64,000 nucleotides of DNA from Rhodamnia argentea (Eukaryota > Streptophyta > Magnoliopsida > Myrtales > Myrtaceae): positions 10,044,001-10,108,000 of the forward strand of contig NC_063150.1 in NCBI RefSeq assembly GCF_020921035.1, read 5' to 3'. Positions 1-12,534 of this stretch are shown here, one piece after another. How positions within the stretch are numbered: position 1 is the first letter of the stretch; each line of letters starts with the position of its first letter. The translations under genes were made by a program, and so were the position numbers. The notes beneath the pieces are model-generated. The model ran no database searches. It saw only the letters and a program-made list of their open reading frames with translations, and was not told the origin of the DNA.

Positions 1-417
1 CGTTGCAAGCTCTTCCTTCAGATTTAGTCGTATCATGTGTATTTCAAATTCGGTTTTAGCGGTTTATATCAGAAAAGTTGGTTCCCGGTGATGATTTTGA
101 TTGACGTAGCTTTACTCGGGAAATTTCGTTTGCTTGGTGAAATAGATTCGAGGTTTGTGCTGCTGGGCATTTGTTGCTTGCCATAGATTGTGGTCTAATG
201 ACCAGATTGGATCATTTTTTTAACAACTCCTAAAGATGGGGCAGGGCTTGATGCGTGATGTTGCCCCAGGACATGAATTCGGGAACTGAGATTCGGTCGG
301 AGAGCGAGTTAGGAAATTTGGATCAAACATGCTTGATGGTCGGTTAAGTTCATCAAACACATAGATATCTGCTTTCAAAAAATGAGCTACCCATACAAAA
401 CTGGGCTCATTAAATAT

Positions 418-452
418 GGGTCACAACTGACCAAAAAAAAAAGGGTCACAAC
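418..452 (+). mobile_element. Minimal LINE-tail insertion with 10-bp target duplication
   Basis: The 10-mer GGGTCACAAC occurs at 418-427 and again at 443-452. Between the copies lies only TGACC followed by a run of A. This is the structure of a target-primed retroposition truncated almost completely at its 5' end. Six further insertions in the window have the same YGACC-poly(A) end. Confidence 0.6.
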
Positions 453-2702
453 CCATTTTGTTAGCTCTTTTTTTTATAAGCATTTCAATTTATAGATTTT
501 TTACATTTTTATTTTATTTATTAATTTTTTACTCTTTTTTTTTTTTTTTATTTGATGTGAAGTTTTTATCCACGTAACATATATATGTGAAGAACTTAAA
601 GTAGATTAAATGAATTGTATAGGTTTTCCTAGAATATTAGTATGTTTTGATAATATGGGTCAAAACAAGTCGAGTCTAGTATAAGTCATTAAATATGGAT
701 CAAAAGGGATGAGAAGTGTCAATACGGGCCGGATCATATTCTACCCGACCCAAACTCAACTCAACCACCTCTAGTTATCAATATTGACCAATCAAAAACA
801 TGGCTGAGAAGAGGATGAAAGAAATTATAACCCTCAAGGTAAAGTTTTTCAAGCAGAGGAAGAATAAAAATCTTAAGAGAAGAAAATAAACACCAAAAGA
901 GAAGAGAAGAGGAGATCCTCATCACACTTGGGTTCTATTTTTCCCTTTTTGCACTTTTAGTCATCCTAAAAATTTTGTCCCACATGGATTCGCAAGGAAG
1001 GAGACACGCTGCCTTTCATTACTTCAAAACCATTAAGAGAACAAAAGGTTGGTTAGGCACTCGGGAACCGATCATCCCTACCGACTCATACTATTAGCTA
1101 CTTGTTGAAGTCTACCAAACTACCGACATTCGATATCAATTTTGCTCACCCGATCAACAGGCGGGTGGCCCGGCCAGTCCACCTAGAAAATGGGTGGGCT
1201 TGGCTGGTGGATTTTTGGCTCGCTATTGGCAGTCATGAAGAACTTTTAAGCCTGGCCTTTTCATTTAATATGCTTAGTGTATCGTAATACTCCTAGCTTA
1301 AAACATGAAATCAACAAACATTAAAGAGGAATAAAAGGCCGAAGTTTTGATATAGTAAAAGGACAACAATACATGCATAACCCATCTAAAATAAAATTGC
1401 ACACAACCTAAATTGATACGTATACACATAGCCCATGTGGGTGGGCCTAGGCACTAGACTAACCCCGTAAGTTTGAACTGGGGCTAGCACAGAAATGGCC
1501 CAAAAAGTTCGAGCCCAAGTAGCCTTGGCCTGTTCTCCCATTTACTAGATCTGCCTCATAGTTAAAACAAAAAATTCAATGAAGGGTTTGAAGTGGCCAT
1601 GATTTCTTCAAATAAGAGTCCGACCTTATCGGCTGACCGACGGACTAAATATTCCAACCTGCCAAGGGTATTTTTGTCAGAATATAATTTTAACTTAATT
1701 CTCTACTTAATTTTTAGAAAAAATTATGCGTCATCCTAATCTTTTGAAGCTCAGAACTGGAATTCTAAGCTCAAGTGATGTTTGACTTCTCATTTTCCGT
1801 GTACACAGCTCATATTCATAGTTGTGATAATGAATATTTCGGAGGGAAAAAAGTACATGTAGTGTAATTATTATAAGTGATACAAATGATCATCTTTAAG
1901 AAAATATTTTTTAAATTATTTATTTTTTGCAACACAAATAGAATCTTAGTTTAGAACCGATGCTAATTAAATTCGATGATATCCGAAAAGAGAGAACATG
2001 GATTGGAGACATGGGGGCGAGGGAGAAATAGGACATCGGTTTGGATGAGTTTCAAATAACTGAAATTGCTTGAGAATCAATTGTAGCTATCGAGGGTCCA
2101 AACTTAATTTCGTATGTCTTACATGTCGTCTTTCGCTAAAAGCAAATTCATCATTTAAATTGACAAAATGTTTTTTTTTTTTCATTATTTAAGTAATCAT
2201 CATTATGTAACATTAACTCCAGGCTAGCATTTCGCTTTATGTTGTGTTGGATGGAGTTAAAAGTATTTTTACTCTCTATATTACCGAATTGACATAGTAA
2301 ATAACCTAATTATGAATAACAGAAATTACTGCTTTTTATCTATCACTGTACTTGGATTTTGAATTAACCGGATTTTTTTATTTGACTGACATAAAAGGAG
2401 TTGTTTCTTAGAAGAAATGTACTTGACTAATTGACGTTTGAAATAAAACATGCTTTTGACACTTGTTTGATTGGATATCCTTATTATTTACGAATTTCTC
2501 TATCAACTTCAGTTAAATTGCTTGAATGAAACTGATGCGAAGATAAGTACTTCTCTTCGATTATTCTCTAATGGAAATACTAATTTAAGTGAATTTAAAA
2601 ATACCTGTAAGTGCTTTATGCTTTGATTAAGTAGAAATCCTTTTATCGATGTGTTTATATTGAAATTAAATAAATCTAAAAAAACATGGAAAAAAAATAC
2701 AT

Positions 2703-2948
2703 AAGCTTCATTTGTTTAGCAAAAAATGAGTGATTTGAAAATTATTTTTCAAAAAATGATCGGTCATATTATTTCCAAAAATGAATGAACCAAAAAAAAT
2801 TTCATTGTATGCGCAAATATTTAGACACAAAATTGTTGCTTGTGATGAGAATATTTTTATTAACTAATTTTTCAAGCGATACATGCGATTATTTTTAGAA
2901 TAACATTTTTCCAAAAACTCAATTTTCGTAAAACAAACAAAGCCTTTA
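2703..2948. mobile_element. Small TIR element (MITE), 'GCTCCGTTTGTTT' family
   Basis: The left end reads AAGCTTCATTTGTTTAGC and the right end, reverse-complemented, reads AAAGGCTTTGTTTGTTTTACG. These are imperfect terminal inverted repeats around an AT-rich core of about 245 bp without coding capacity. Related ends occur at 39051-39290 and near 47510-47960. No clear target duplication was identified. Confidence 0.5.
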
Positions 2949-4167
2949 TAAAGAAGTTATATCCGAATAAGCTATACTTTTACATTTATATTTAGTGGAT
3001 TTGGAAACTAACATAAGTCTACGTGAAATATAAAGTAGACCATAAATAATTTATGGATTTGTTAACGAGACGGCACTAATTAATCGTATTAAACCAAGAC
3101 AACTTGTCATATTCAATGCCCTAATTGTGAACAACAGGACAAAACCAATGCTTCGAGAATGATAGAGTTTCTTTATTTGGATCTTTAACAAGTACCCTTA
3201 ACAAAATCTATGAGTTATACTTAAATAAGATACATACTGTAACAATTTTCTCACTGATTTTACTTCAACTTAACTCTTACAACACGGGGTTATTAAGAGA
3301 GAAAAAAAAATGGAAACTTCAGGACAACTTTTTCTTCCAAATGATCTTCAAAATAGTTTAAAACAATCTCGATCAATTTCATTGTAAAGAACAAAAGTGC
3401 ACGTTCTTGAATAGAAGAGATTTGCTGTCTTTTGACGTCAAAAATTTTCCCTCCATTAATCTAATACCACAGAAAGACAAAATCACTTTCTAATAATGAC
3501 AAACAAAACATTTTCTATTTCAAAGTCGGACATCATTTTGACTCTTTGAGCTTTGGCTTATTTAATAGTAAATGCTCCGATGAAAACTTAAGATAAAATC
3601 AAATATGCGAACAACTTCCCATATCACAACAAAACGCCAATAAAACAACGTCCTTTCCTAAGAGACAATGGAGGATCTTCATGCACTGTAGAAGTACATG
3701 GCAAAAGAGAGAAGTCATTGTATTGGTAGAGCGATAGGGATGGCGATGGCAATGACTATGACGAGCAATTTAACACGCAGCTTGACATTCTCTGGACGTC
3801 ATTAGGTTGGAGACCAGAAACAAAGCTTATACACCATGAGAGAGCGATGTGAATCCACTGAGGAACAGCAAAAAACTATGCATGGTACCAAAACATGGTG
3901 ATTCAATCTCATACATAGTCTACACACGTTTATGCCTCAACGATTCTGGGAATATGTAACACTATGGGCCTCAGTAGTCATTAGATAGTATCCGTTTCTA
4001 ACCTTGGTAAAAGGACTGGTTAATCAGATAAACTAAAACTGCTCGAGTCCGAAAGACGCTCCCCACCATAGCAACTGCTCATAAAGCAACACTTGTGAGC
4101 ACAAGAACCTCATCAACCAGTTGCAGCCAAAGGAAGTCGCATGCATTTCGGTTTGATTCAAAGATCT

Positions 4168-7100
4168 TCACAATATCTCCGAAACCTGCAATAGAATCGT
4201 ACAAAGAAACACAATGAACGAAGAACAGGCTTCCTATTTTCCATGTCGTATCGCTTGCTAGTAATGAATATGGCAAAATAACACAAACACAGAACTTACG
4301 TTGATAGGCATCTCAGCTATGAGAATATTGCTACTTTCTTCCAGGCTTTTCAGAATTACCACTTCACCCCCAACAATCATGTTGATGACAATCCCATCTG
4401 CAAATATACATTGGCACTTACTATAAGAATGCAACACAAGATGACTCATTCAAATGGTAGTTGCGGAAATAACCAGCTGCCAAACAAGCTGCCATTCGCC
4501 TCATATATGTTTCCTGACATCAAGCACATAAACCAGCATCAGCTAAGTAAGAACCAAAATAAAGAAATAAGTAATCAATGCAAGCGCAAGCCACCCTCTG
4601 ATATCTGTTATAACATTACATGTCAGTTTAATTGATGCAATTACACCCCCAAGCTTTCAACTTGTCGCAAGTTGCTCCCACAAATTAGTATTTCAATCAC
4701 ATTTAATTGCATAGGCTTGGCAAGTATTATAATTGCCATTACATCTTTTCCAACAAACAAAGCTTTTTGACATTGAGTTGCACCACTAGACTGAAATCAC
4801 TTTATTCCCACTGGAATGTCAACTTAGTCAGACTTTCTTTGAGTATTTGGCAGCAATACCATGCTTCTGACAGTAAACAGATGTTTAGAGCCTTTTTTTT
4901 TTTGGGGGGGGAGGGGGGTTGGGGTCGAATAAACAGATGTTTAGAGCTTAATGAAGCGAAAATTATAGAAAAATTTGTGAAATTGAAGTCACTTTAGTTT
5001 CTTACAAAGTCACAATAATTTATCTTGCTTAATAGGGAAGCTGCTTCCAAAAGGTCTACACGTTTATCGTCACATGTACTACGGTAAACAAAATTCTAAT
5101 TTAAGATAGAACAAGAATGTTTTTGGTGCTTTGCAATACTAGAAAGGTTGAGGGGTTGATTGTTTAAAAGGAAAGGCTCGATATTGCAACACTCACACAT
5201 CTTGCAATTGTATTTATTATTAGCCTCCATAGGTTAAAACAATGTTGACATCTGACATCAGCATGACAAAGTACGACGCACATCAGTACCATGAAACCAG
5301 TTCAAAGGACAACCATAGAACAAAAGGTTGTAATTCAATCTTATATAAAATGTAAACCAAGGTATCGAACAGCAGATCATCCATGGAATTAACACTCAAT
5401 CAACAATTCCAGTTCCACACCAGTTGGGGTCTTTTCAATGGGCCAACAATGCGAAGGAAGCAGGAAAAGCAAAGGGGAAAAACTTCTTGGCTAACACGAA
5501 GTATTTGTCGACCCTAGTATTTGCAAGGTAAAGTATTTTGACAAAATCACCTTACTTTCTCACGAATATATGTGTAACGCAGAAGAATGACTGGCCGGAG
5601 TGGGTTATATAGAAGAGACTCACAATGAGAGAAGCAAACTACAAGGTGGACATCTATGATTGAAAATCCTATGGGCTCCACTTTCATTTTGTGGGAACCC
5701 AACTGGAAACTCGACTTACAAGGTTCACAGCCTCTCAATGTCTACAAGCTCATCAAACTCTATCTCAGGCTCGCAGTAATTCAGTCGGGGAAAGAACTCA
5801 TGATGCGACTCTCAAAGACCAGATATAGTTTCTTGCAAGTGAATACAAACGAGGGCATGTTCAAAGATGCTGCATAGAAGCATCGTCAGTGTTACAGATG
5901 AGTACATTGTTCAAACCAAGAGAAGATGCAGCACAGATGCGTGATACGCCATAATTTGGAGCAGCCATGGCATGTTTTTAATGGTAAAAGAACACTATAA
6001 ACTCTGTTTAGAGGAAGGGTATTTCGTGCCTCAAGGAGAGTGCAAGCCAAAAAAAGCAACTTTATTTGATATTGGAAAATAAACTTCAACATCATTATGT
6101 AAGAATGCACCTTTTTTGTTGGCAACTCATAATTGATTAAAACTCGCGCAGAAAGTGGCGACTCCCCAGAAGTTAGAAGTGGGAGGCAAGCATCCGTAAC
6201 AACAACAATATGAGACTTTTGCTCAACGTCTTCAACTGCTTTTATGTCATTTCCAGATTGGACAACAACACTTTGGTTCCAATGCAAAGTGGACTGCCGA
6301 AACCCATCAAGAACAAGAGCACGTTCGGTTTCAGCCAGGTCACTGTACTGGTAGAAAGAAAAGAGATGGACGGGGCGTTTCTCAGCAATTATCACAGTCT
6401 AGAAAGACAAACAATTACAAATCGTGAGTTTCTAATCTCTGTAGTTTCTAGATGCTTCCTGAGATGTATTCAACTGACAAGGATACAGTCTTAGGATATT
6501 ATTTAGTTGACGATGTTCATGATAACAAATTCTATGGTTGAATCTTTCTTCCTTCATGCAAATAAATAATGTGGTCTAGTTGTAATATCCCCTAAAGAAT
6601 ATGAGCATACAAAGATTCAGAAGCTAAGCAATCATAAGATGACTTGCTAATATATGATTCTAGAAGCTGAGATTTGGCTTCTAGAGATATAAATTCCACT
6701 AAAGTAGAAGTCACAGATCTATTAGCAAAATTCAGTAAAGGAGAACATGGAAGGTCCAATCAAGTAGCCAATATATCTCCATTGCGTCTCTGAGAAGAGA
6801 ATAGGAAATGCAGTAAGGTTATATCTAAGATTTCCCGAATTAGCTAATTGCATGATGGATCTAACACAATTCATTTATCTCAATCTACAAGTTCGCGACA
6901 ATTGTGGATAAACCAAGTCGGACTAGGACAAAACAATGATATCAAGCCTGGACTTTTAGCCGAAAATCAAAATAGGTTTAGGGGGAGCGAAGCACCAGAG
7001 AGGCCAGAGAGATGAAAGGGAGATTGGAGATGGCGCAGCAGACGGCGTCGAGCTCGTCGCGAGAGCTGCAGGACACCACCACCGGCAGGCCCGGCCGCCG

Positions 7101-7436
7101 ACCCGCGACGCCCAGCAAATCCACCAGCGTCTCCTGCGAATACACACGCAAAGATTGTCGCTTGGCATTTCTACAAACAGCAGACGAGCAATCGAACGAC
7201 ACCCCCAACAATTCGATCAACGAAGGTACCATCTTGAACTGGAGACGGTCGACGGCGACGTAGAAGTGACGCGGTTGACTTTGCATGGAGGAGGAGGAGG
7301 AGGAGGAGAGAGAGGTGACGTCAGCGATATTGAGAGAGAAAGAGACAGAGACAGAGAGGGAAAGAGAGTACCTGGGAATGGAATACGAAGAAGAGGGAGA
7401 GGGAATCGAGGAATCTTCCACTGCATCTATGGCCAT
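4168..7436 (-). CDS. eIF4A-like pseudo-helicase (helicase C domain only)
   Basis: I traced seven exons on the minus strand, all with GT-AG introns and matching phases: 7436-7372, 7278-7230, 7133-6996, 6347-6111, 4513-4474, 4397-4300 and 4185-4168, giving 214 codons and then TGA. The protein resembles the C-terminal RecA-like half of eIF4A-type DEAD-box proteins. It has a GLPVVVSCSSRDELDAV segment, then ERALVLDGFRQ, then RVLINYELPTKKETYMRRM, and it ends EMPINVSEIL like the eIF4A tail. The N-terminal half with the ATP-binding and DEAD motifs is absent. Motif V (ARGID) is replaced around TDACLPLL, and motif VI (HRIGR) reads YMRRM. Known DEAD-box proteins need both RecA lobes for ATP-driven unwinding, so I infer a non-catalytic, perhaps RNA- or protein-binding role. 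Intron 1 is a 93-bp CT-rich run. The 1.6-kb fourth intron carries a LINE-tail insertion. The start has the only long upstream frame. Exon calls are strong; function is uncertain. Confidence 0.85.
4874..4947 (-). mobile_element. Minimal LINE-tail insertion with 18-bp target duplication
   Basis: An 18-bp sequence starting TAAACAGATG occurs identically at 4874-4891 and 4930-4947. Between them, on the minus strand, is TTCGACC, then a C-rich run and a poly(A) run. The insertion lies inside the fourth intron of the eIF4A-like gene, with its tail in the same orientation as the gene. Confidence 0.65.
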
Positions 7437-8028
7437 CGACTTCCTTTCACCTGTCCAATTCTCTGACCGACCTCTTTGGAGAACACAAGGATCGCGTTTT
7501 TGTCAATTCGTTCAATCTGCGGAAAATCAATATATATATATTCCGTTCATTTTCCGACGTTACTAAATAAAAAAGTCGCGCCAAAAATATTTTCACCTTC
7601 AACAAAAATTCGTATCTAACTCTGAAAAAAGAGTAACAATTTTAGAAATTCATTCTTCCAAGACCTCTCGACCGCCACCTTAGTAATCGTAGCATGCTCA
7701 ACTCGAGACCCTATGTCAAGGATATCCTATTATCTTTCCCGATCGTAAGGATATCCCACCTTTTCTAATGCAATCCAGACTTGTACTTAATCTATTTCCA
7801 TCAAAAGAAGGCTATATTTTAACTCCATGGTTTTGCATTTATGAATTCGGATCTTGAAAATGGAAGTAGCATATTGAGGCAGGGCTTCCACAACAGTTTC
7901 AATTAGGATTTTCTTCCCGATCTTAGACATTAACTTTTCCTTTTAACCCTCCAATTTCATATTTATTCTTGCTAGAATGCTGACAAAAATATATGTATAT
8001 ATAAATCTCAATCAGAAGGAATAACTAG
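7437..8028. other. Intergenic, upstream of eIF4A-like gene
   Basis: This stretch should hold the 5' UTR and promoter of the minus-strand eIF4A-like gene. I see no clear TATA box. It is AT-rich, and no coding region can be supported. Confidence 0.4.
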
Positions 8029-8585
8029 TAGGGGTGAGCAAATCTGGTTCGATTCCCAATTCTTAAAATTGAAATCGGTGACCGGGCGGTCCGGTTCGCG
8101 GTTCCAGGGACATAAGACCAAACTGAAACACCCGAATCATCTTGGACTAATTATTTTTTTAAAGAAACCCTATTATTTAGGGTTTGTTTCTTTTTTTTGC
8201 ACTTCGCAGCCCTTTTTTCCCTGCCTCTTCATTTGGTGTTCTTTTCCATGTGTCCATGGGCATCTGTTCTTTCATCCACAATAGGACAGTCTCTTTTCTA
8301 TTAGCAAAATGGAAGACTCTTGTGCGTGTGCAGAAAATGGAGGATACAGTTTTTGGAGGAAACAGTTTTTGCACAAGAGTGAAAAGAGAATGATCGATGA
8401 GCGGGAATGGTGCATGTTTTTTTTTTAGCATGTTACCGGTCCAATGGAACCGTCCAGGAATCGAACCGGATTGGTTAGTCTTGTTCAGGCCGGTTCTCAA
8501 TTCCGGCAAATTGGGAACCGAGACCACCGGTCCGGTTCCCGATTCTTGAGGGGAACCGAATCGGACTGAGAACCGATCACCCCTA
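8029..8585. mobile_element. Non-autonomous hAT-type element with 8-bp target duplication
   Basis: The sequence ATAACTAG occurs at 8021-8028 and 8586-8593, directly flanking the element. The ends are TAGGGGTGA and its exact inverted copy. Both subterminal regions are packed with CGGTTCC/GGAACCG words. An 8-bp target duplication with short inverted ends is the hAT signature. No transposase is encoded. The same subterminal words fill both ends of the larger hAT element at 12535-15548, so that family or a relative may have mobilised it. Confidence 0.85.
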
Positions 8586-8699
8586 ATAACTAGGTACTTC
8601 CGCATTTTGTCGATAACTAGTACTCGCAATTCTGAAACCATATTCATGTGTAGATTCCGCAGGCAAACATCACTGAAATAGGTTCTTGATTTGTTCAAG

Positions 8700-9470
8700 T
8701 TTTATGACTTGACCCGCTGCGAAGCAATATTGAATCAGGATAGCAGGTGGATTCTAACTGTCCCTGATCTTCCCATCCATAAGGAAATTTAGCGTCATCA
8801 GCGAACAACGAACGAGATAAAGTAGGCAACATCCTTTTTAGTTGAATTCCTTCAATGTTATCATCCTCAATCGCTTTGTTCAAAAGATGGGAGAAAAAGG
8901 CTAGTCAAAATAATGAACAAGTAATGGGGAAGAGGATCATCTTGCTAGAGCCCGTATTAGCTGAAAGTGTCTTGTCCCCCTTGTACTCTAGAGAGCTTGG
9001 AAGAAGTTAACCCCGTGTTGCTTCAATAAGTTAGGCTCTCGATACCAATCCTACTCCTTAATTTCCGGCACAAAAATCTTGTTCCTCTGTCTTCTTTGCA
9101 CAGTGTGTCGGCATGAAAATACTTTGGACTTCCTATCTCTCCACTTTGGCCAGTGACTTCCATTCCCTAATACCTCTCTTGCTGTATCCATAGCTTCTCA
9201 ATTTGCTCTTTGATCATCTGTGTTGCCTCGTGATTTGAGTCCCCCAACCCCTTTGTTTTTTTCTATTCAATGAATCGCTTTTTCTTAAAAATTCAATTTG
9301 ACGGAAGGCATTAGAGGATTTCTTCTTTACTCCACTGTACCAACTCCTCTGGGACTTTCCGGAGCTTGCCCAACGAACTTTCCTGACTCAAATTTGGATT
9401 ATATCTTCTCATCAAAGGAACTAGAGCTATGCCCCTGTGCGCCATAAGGAATATATCTTGTCATCTTCTT
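8700..9470 (-). mobile_element. LINE (L1-like) reverse transcriptase fragment, broken
   Basis: Minus-strand translation gives, with frameshifts, the order expected for a plant L1-type ORF2. First is a linker resembling KSKVFSCRHTVQRRQRNKIF (compare the usual KFFH..RRRRN), then QDDPLPHYLFIIL (compare RQGDPLSPYLFIL), then SHLLNKAIEDDNIEGIQL, then SLFADDAKF with the catalytic DD. The catalytic-loop frame is open over 8695-8883; stops and shifts interrupt the rest. Neither end of the element is intact. It directly precedes the first ERF upstream copy and may have replaced the ERF coding region expected there. Confidence 0.75.
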
Positions 9471-9574
9471 TGTCACTAAGGATTAGTGCCCTTCTCCATT
9501 TTATTTTATTTTATTTTTGGGATGCCGTGGAACTTTGTAGTAATGGGTTCTGACCCAAAAAAGAGAGAGAGAGA

Positions 9575-10340
9575 GAGAGAGATTGACGAGGATAGGTTGG
9601 AAAATGCGAATGAGTTTGCGCGAATGATTAACGTTGGATGGTTTTCATACACACGAGGCGAAAGAAAAACAAAGGAGTTTCGTGGGGAGAGCACACGTGG
9701 CGCCTGAAAAGGCGTTCATGGGGAGAGCACACGTGGCGCCGGAACCCCAGCTCGGACGCCGATACATGCAGTGGGAAGGAGGATTGAGTTGGAAGTTCCC
9801 AGGTGGCAGGTGGAGGGATGGTGGGGAGGATGATGTGTTGATGACACGGTTGGCCCGGTCTGGCCACGTAGGTCCGACGACCCGTTCACGTGCGTCATGG
9901 GCGGATACGTGGAGCGAGGAGGGGTCGCGTGGGGTTCTGAACTTCTAGAGAATTCGTATTGAACTTACTTATTAGGAAAGGTCTGGAAAGAATGGCAAAT
10001 CTTTGTCCGTCTCAGGTAGGTACAGGAGAAAGATATGTTTCCGCCGCTAACAACTTCGCCAACAACCCTGAACTAGGAAAAAGAAAAACCCAATTCTGGC
10101 CACCTTAAATTCCCCAAAAATATTTAAATATGTCGTATAATATTTTTAGACGAAACCAGTTTAGCATGAAGTCATGAATTGTCACGAGTAATGCTGTCGG
10201 GCGAGCCGGAAAAGAGCCAATTTGGAGTCTTGGCGAGTCAAAGAACACAGAGAAAGAGAAGGAAACACGTTGAAAACTAGAGGAAAATCACGGAAAGAAA
10301 TGGCTTTGCCATGAAGAAACTACACGTTCAAGTGTAGGAG
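9575..10340 (-). repeat. ERF upstream region, copy 1 (coding region missing)
   Basis: This is the first of four copies of the region that lies just upstream of the intact ERF (copy 3 at 18569-19337). It keeps two CACGTGGC boxes, other ACGT cores and the downstream stretch with 'gagccggaaaagagccaat'. At the place where copy 3 has TATAAAAA (minus strand), this copy has TATGAAAA. On the left it ends at a GA microsatellite near 9558-9584, and no ERF coding sequence follows. Confidence 0.85.
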
Positions 10341-10369
10341 CTACTCTTAGAATTGAACAAAAGATTGTG

Positions 10370-12275
10370 CCAACAATTAAGACGTTGCAACAACGGATCC
10401 TGAAATTTCGAAAATTTGAGAAGAGTTATTAGAAAAAAAGGAAAAAAATGCTCGATTTTCAGATGTCGGAGGATAGAATTCTAAAATTTCATACACGTCT
10501 TTGCATGCCCAATGATGTTGAATTGAGGAACGAAATATTGTCGAAAGCCCATTGGAGTAATTACGGTGTTCATCTAGGTAATACGAAAATGTATCAAAAT
10601 CTTCGTCAATATTATTGATAGAATGAGATGAAGGTTGATATTGCCAAACATATTTCGAGATATTTGACGTGTCAACAAGTGAAAGCTCAACATCATAACT
10701 CAAGTGGAATGTTGAAACTGCTGGAAATACCTGAATGGAAGTGAGAGCACGTAACAATGGATTTTCTACAAGAGTTACCAAGGACACCAAAAAGTCACGA
10801 TTCTATTTGGGTGATAGTAGATCATTTGACTAAATCAACTCACTTTCTGGCTATGTGAGTAGATTATACGTTGGAAAAGTTTGCAGAATTGTATATCCAA
10901 CAAATAGTGCGATTGCATGGAGTGCCGGTAACCATCACATATGATCGAGACCCAAGGTTCACTACAAATTTCTTGCGGAATCTCCAAACTGCATTAGCAA
11001 CAAAACTTCAATACAGTACAGCTTTTTCAAATCAGAAAGAATCATCCAAATGTTGGAGGATATGTTGCAAACGTGGGTAATCATGTTCAAGGGTAGTTGG
11101 GATGACCACCTATATTTAGTGGAGTTCGCGTACAATAATAGCTTTCAACAAAGCATTGGCATAGCTCCTTTCAAAGCATTTTATGGAAGAGCCTGTAGGA
11201 CTCCTATTTGCTAGAATAAAGTAGGAGAAAGAAGACTTATGGGGCTAGGGTTAATCCATATTACAACGGACACGGTGAAAGTCATTCGAGATCAAATTAG
11301 AACTGCACAAACTAGTCGGAAGAGTTATGCCGACAAGCGGCTAAGGCCAAGGGAATTTAATGTTAGTGATCATGTGTGCCTAAAAGTGTCACCGATGAAG
11401 CACATCTCGTGATTTGGGAAGAAAGGCAAGTTAAGTCCAAGATTTATTGGACCTTTCAAAATTCTCAAGGTGATTTAGCTTATCGGCTAGCACTACTCCC
11501 AAGACTTTTCAATGTCCACGATGTCTTTCATATGTCTATATTGAGGAAGTACGCACCGGATCCTACACATGTACTAGATTTCAAAATGATCGAGGTAGAC
11601 TAAAAGATAACTTATGTGGAAAAGCCATTACAAATTTTGGACCCAAGAGAACAAGTCCTTAGGAACAAAACCATTCCTTTAGTCAAGGTTTTGTGGCAAT
11701 ACCACGATTTGGAAAAAGCAACGGGGGAAAGCGAAGACGATAATTGACGCAATTATCCACAGCTTTTCGAATGAACATATAATTTTAAATTTCTAGGACG
11801 AAGTTTTTTAAGGAATGAAGAGTTGTGACATCCCGAAAAATCCTATGTTAATTTATATCATGTTGGAGTTCGTAGACTAGAAATGTCACATGTGAATTCG
11901 AGTTGGGTGATTTATGTGGTAGTAGAAGAGGCACGAATTATATTTTCGTATCCGTAATTCCTAGAAAATATGTTATTTAGAATTGGATTGCAAGATATGC
12001 GTTTTCATATGGATTTTCTGTAGGGATGATAAATCACGTCACGCAACATAAGTCATTAATGGAGACTGATGCGCTTCAAGTTTATGTATCAAACATGTGG
12101 CGGATTTGAAATTTACTTGAGTTAAATATTTTCTCGCGCATGCTAAGTTTTACAAAATGCTTTGACGTTTTCGACATAGTTTTGCTAACATATTTATATT
12201 TAAATCAGACGTTAATTTTCTCGTTTGCTTACTGATTTGCTTGTTAGTTTGAGTAACTTATCGAATATCTACTTT
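10370..12275 (+). mobile_element. Truncated Ty3/gypsy element, copy 1 (integrase to 3' LTR)
   Basis: Plus-strand frames, broken by several stops, give the zinc-binding part of a gypsy integrase (H..H..CLTC..), then MDFLQELPR, a DHLTKS segment, TITYDRDPRFT and VEFAYNNSFQQS. A C-terminal stretch with HDVFHMSILRKY and VLWQYHDLE looks like the end of a chromovirus-type integrase. The LTR-like part starts near 11826 (TGTGACATCCCGAAAAAT) and runs to about 12275, where it joins ERF coding sequence. Gag, protease, reverse transcriptase and the 5' LTR are absent. A near-identical piece lies at 19338-21264. Confidence 0.88.
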
Positions 12276-12276
12276 A

Positions 12277-12533
12277 GCCTGCGCGGTGTTGTTGCCCTGC
12301 GTCTCCACGGCTTTGCCCGGCCCCAAGAAGTTGCACCCGAGGCAGCCGTTGATCTTGCACACCGATGAGGGAGAGCAGGCTCGAGGGGACCCGTTGCTCC
12401 GCCTCGGTCCCCACCGGCGGAGGGGAGTGACGACGTGGACGATAGGAAGGCTGGGATTCGTTCGGGCTGAGTGGGGCCCGTCCCGGATATGACATGCTCG
12501 AGAGTGTCTCGTCGACTTGGGTGGTCGTTGCAT
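12277..12533 (-). pseudogene. ERF109-like N-terminal fragment, copy 2
   Basis: This matches the first part of the intact ERF at 17813-18568. It starts with MQRPP, contains the [15 protein letters not shown] region in a shifted frame and keeps the cysteine motif [13 protein letters not shown] deletion just after the fifth codon removes about 43 bp relative to the intact copy and shifts the frame; copy 4 has the same deletion. The sequence stops before the AP2 domain, where it joins the gypsy LTR. A 3.0-kb hAT element sits immediately upstream of its ATG. It cannot encode a DNA-binding ERF. Confidence 0.88.
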
Positions 12534-12534
12534 C

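Larger units (their letters stand above)
1..3640. other. Gene-free AT-rich stretch
   Basis: I find no supportable coding region here; reading frames are short and have no recognisable motif. Around 350-780 the sequence has repeat-like stretches rich in 'gggtc' and 'acccgaccca', which resemble the end of a TIR element, and a similar stretch occurs near 48300. One LINE-tail insertion (418-452) and one TIR element (2703-2948) are listed separately. The first 300 bases could belong to a gene outside the window, but nothing in them decides this. Confidence 0.6.

Noticed and set aside
4891-4920. T-run followed by a G-run as a possible assembly artefact
   Set aside because: The exact 18-bp flanking repeat and the repeated pattern near 24284 indicate a retroposed tail, although the run length itself may be misassembled.
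5656-5877. Plus-strand frame of 73 codons
   Set aside because: It lies in the fourth intron of the eIF4A-like gene, has no motif and no leader signals.
6978-7436. A single uninterrupted 152-codon gene
   Set aside because: The frame contains introns 1 and 2 of the eIF4A-like gene, seen as a CT-rich low-complexity part and a region without family similarity. Spliced exons give a coherent protein.
9628-9948. Open frames of about 80-104 codons on both strands
   Set aside because: The same frames recur with changes in all four ERF upstream copies. The sequence is promoter, and the frames are open because it is GC-rich.
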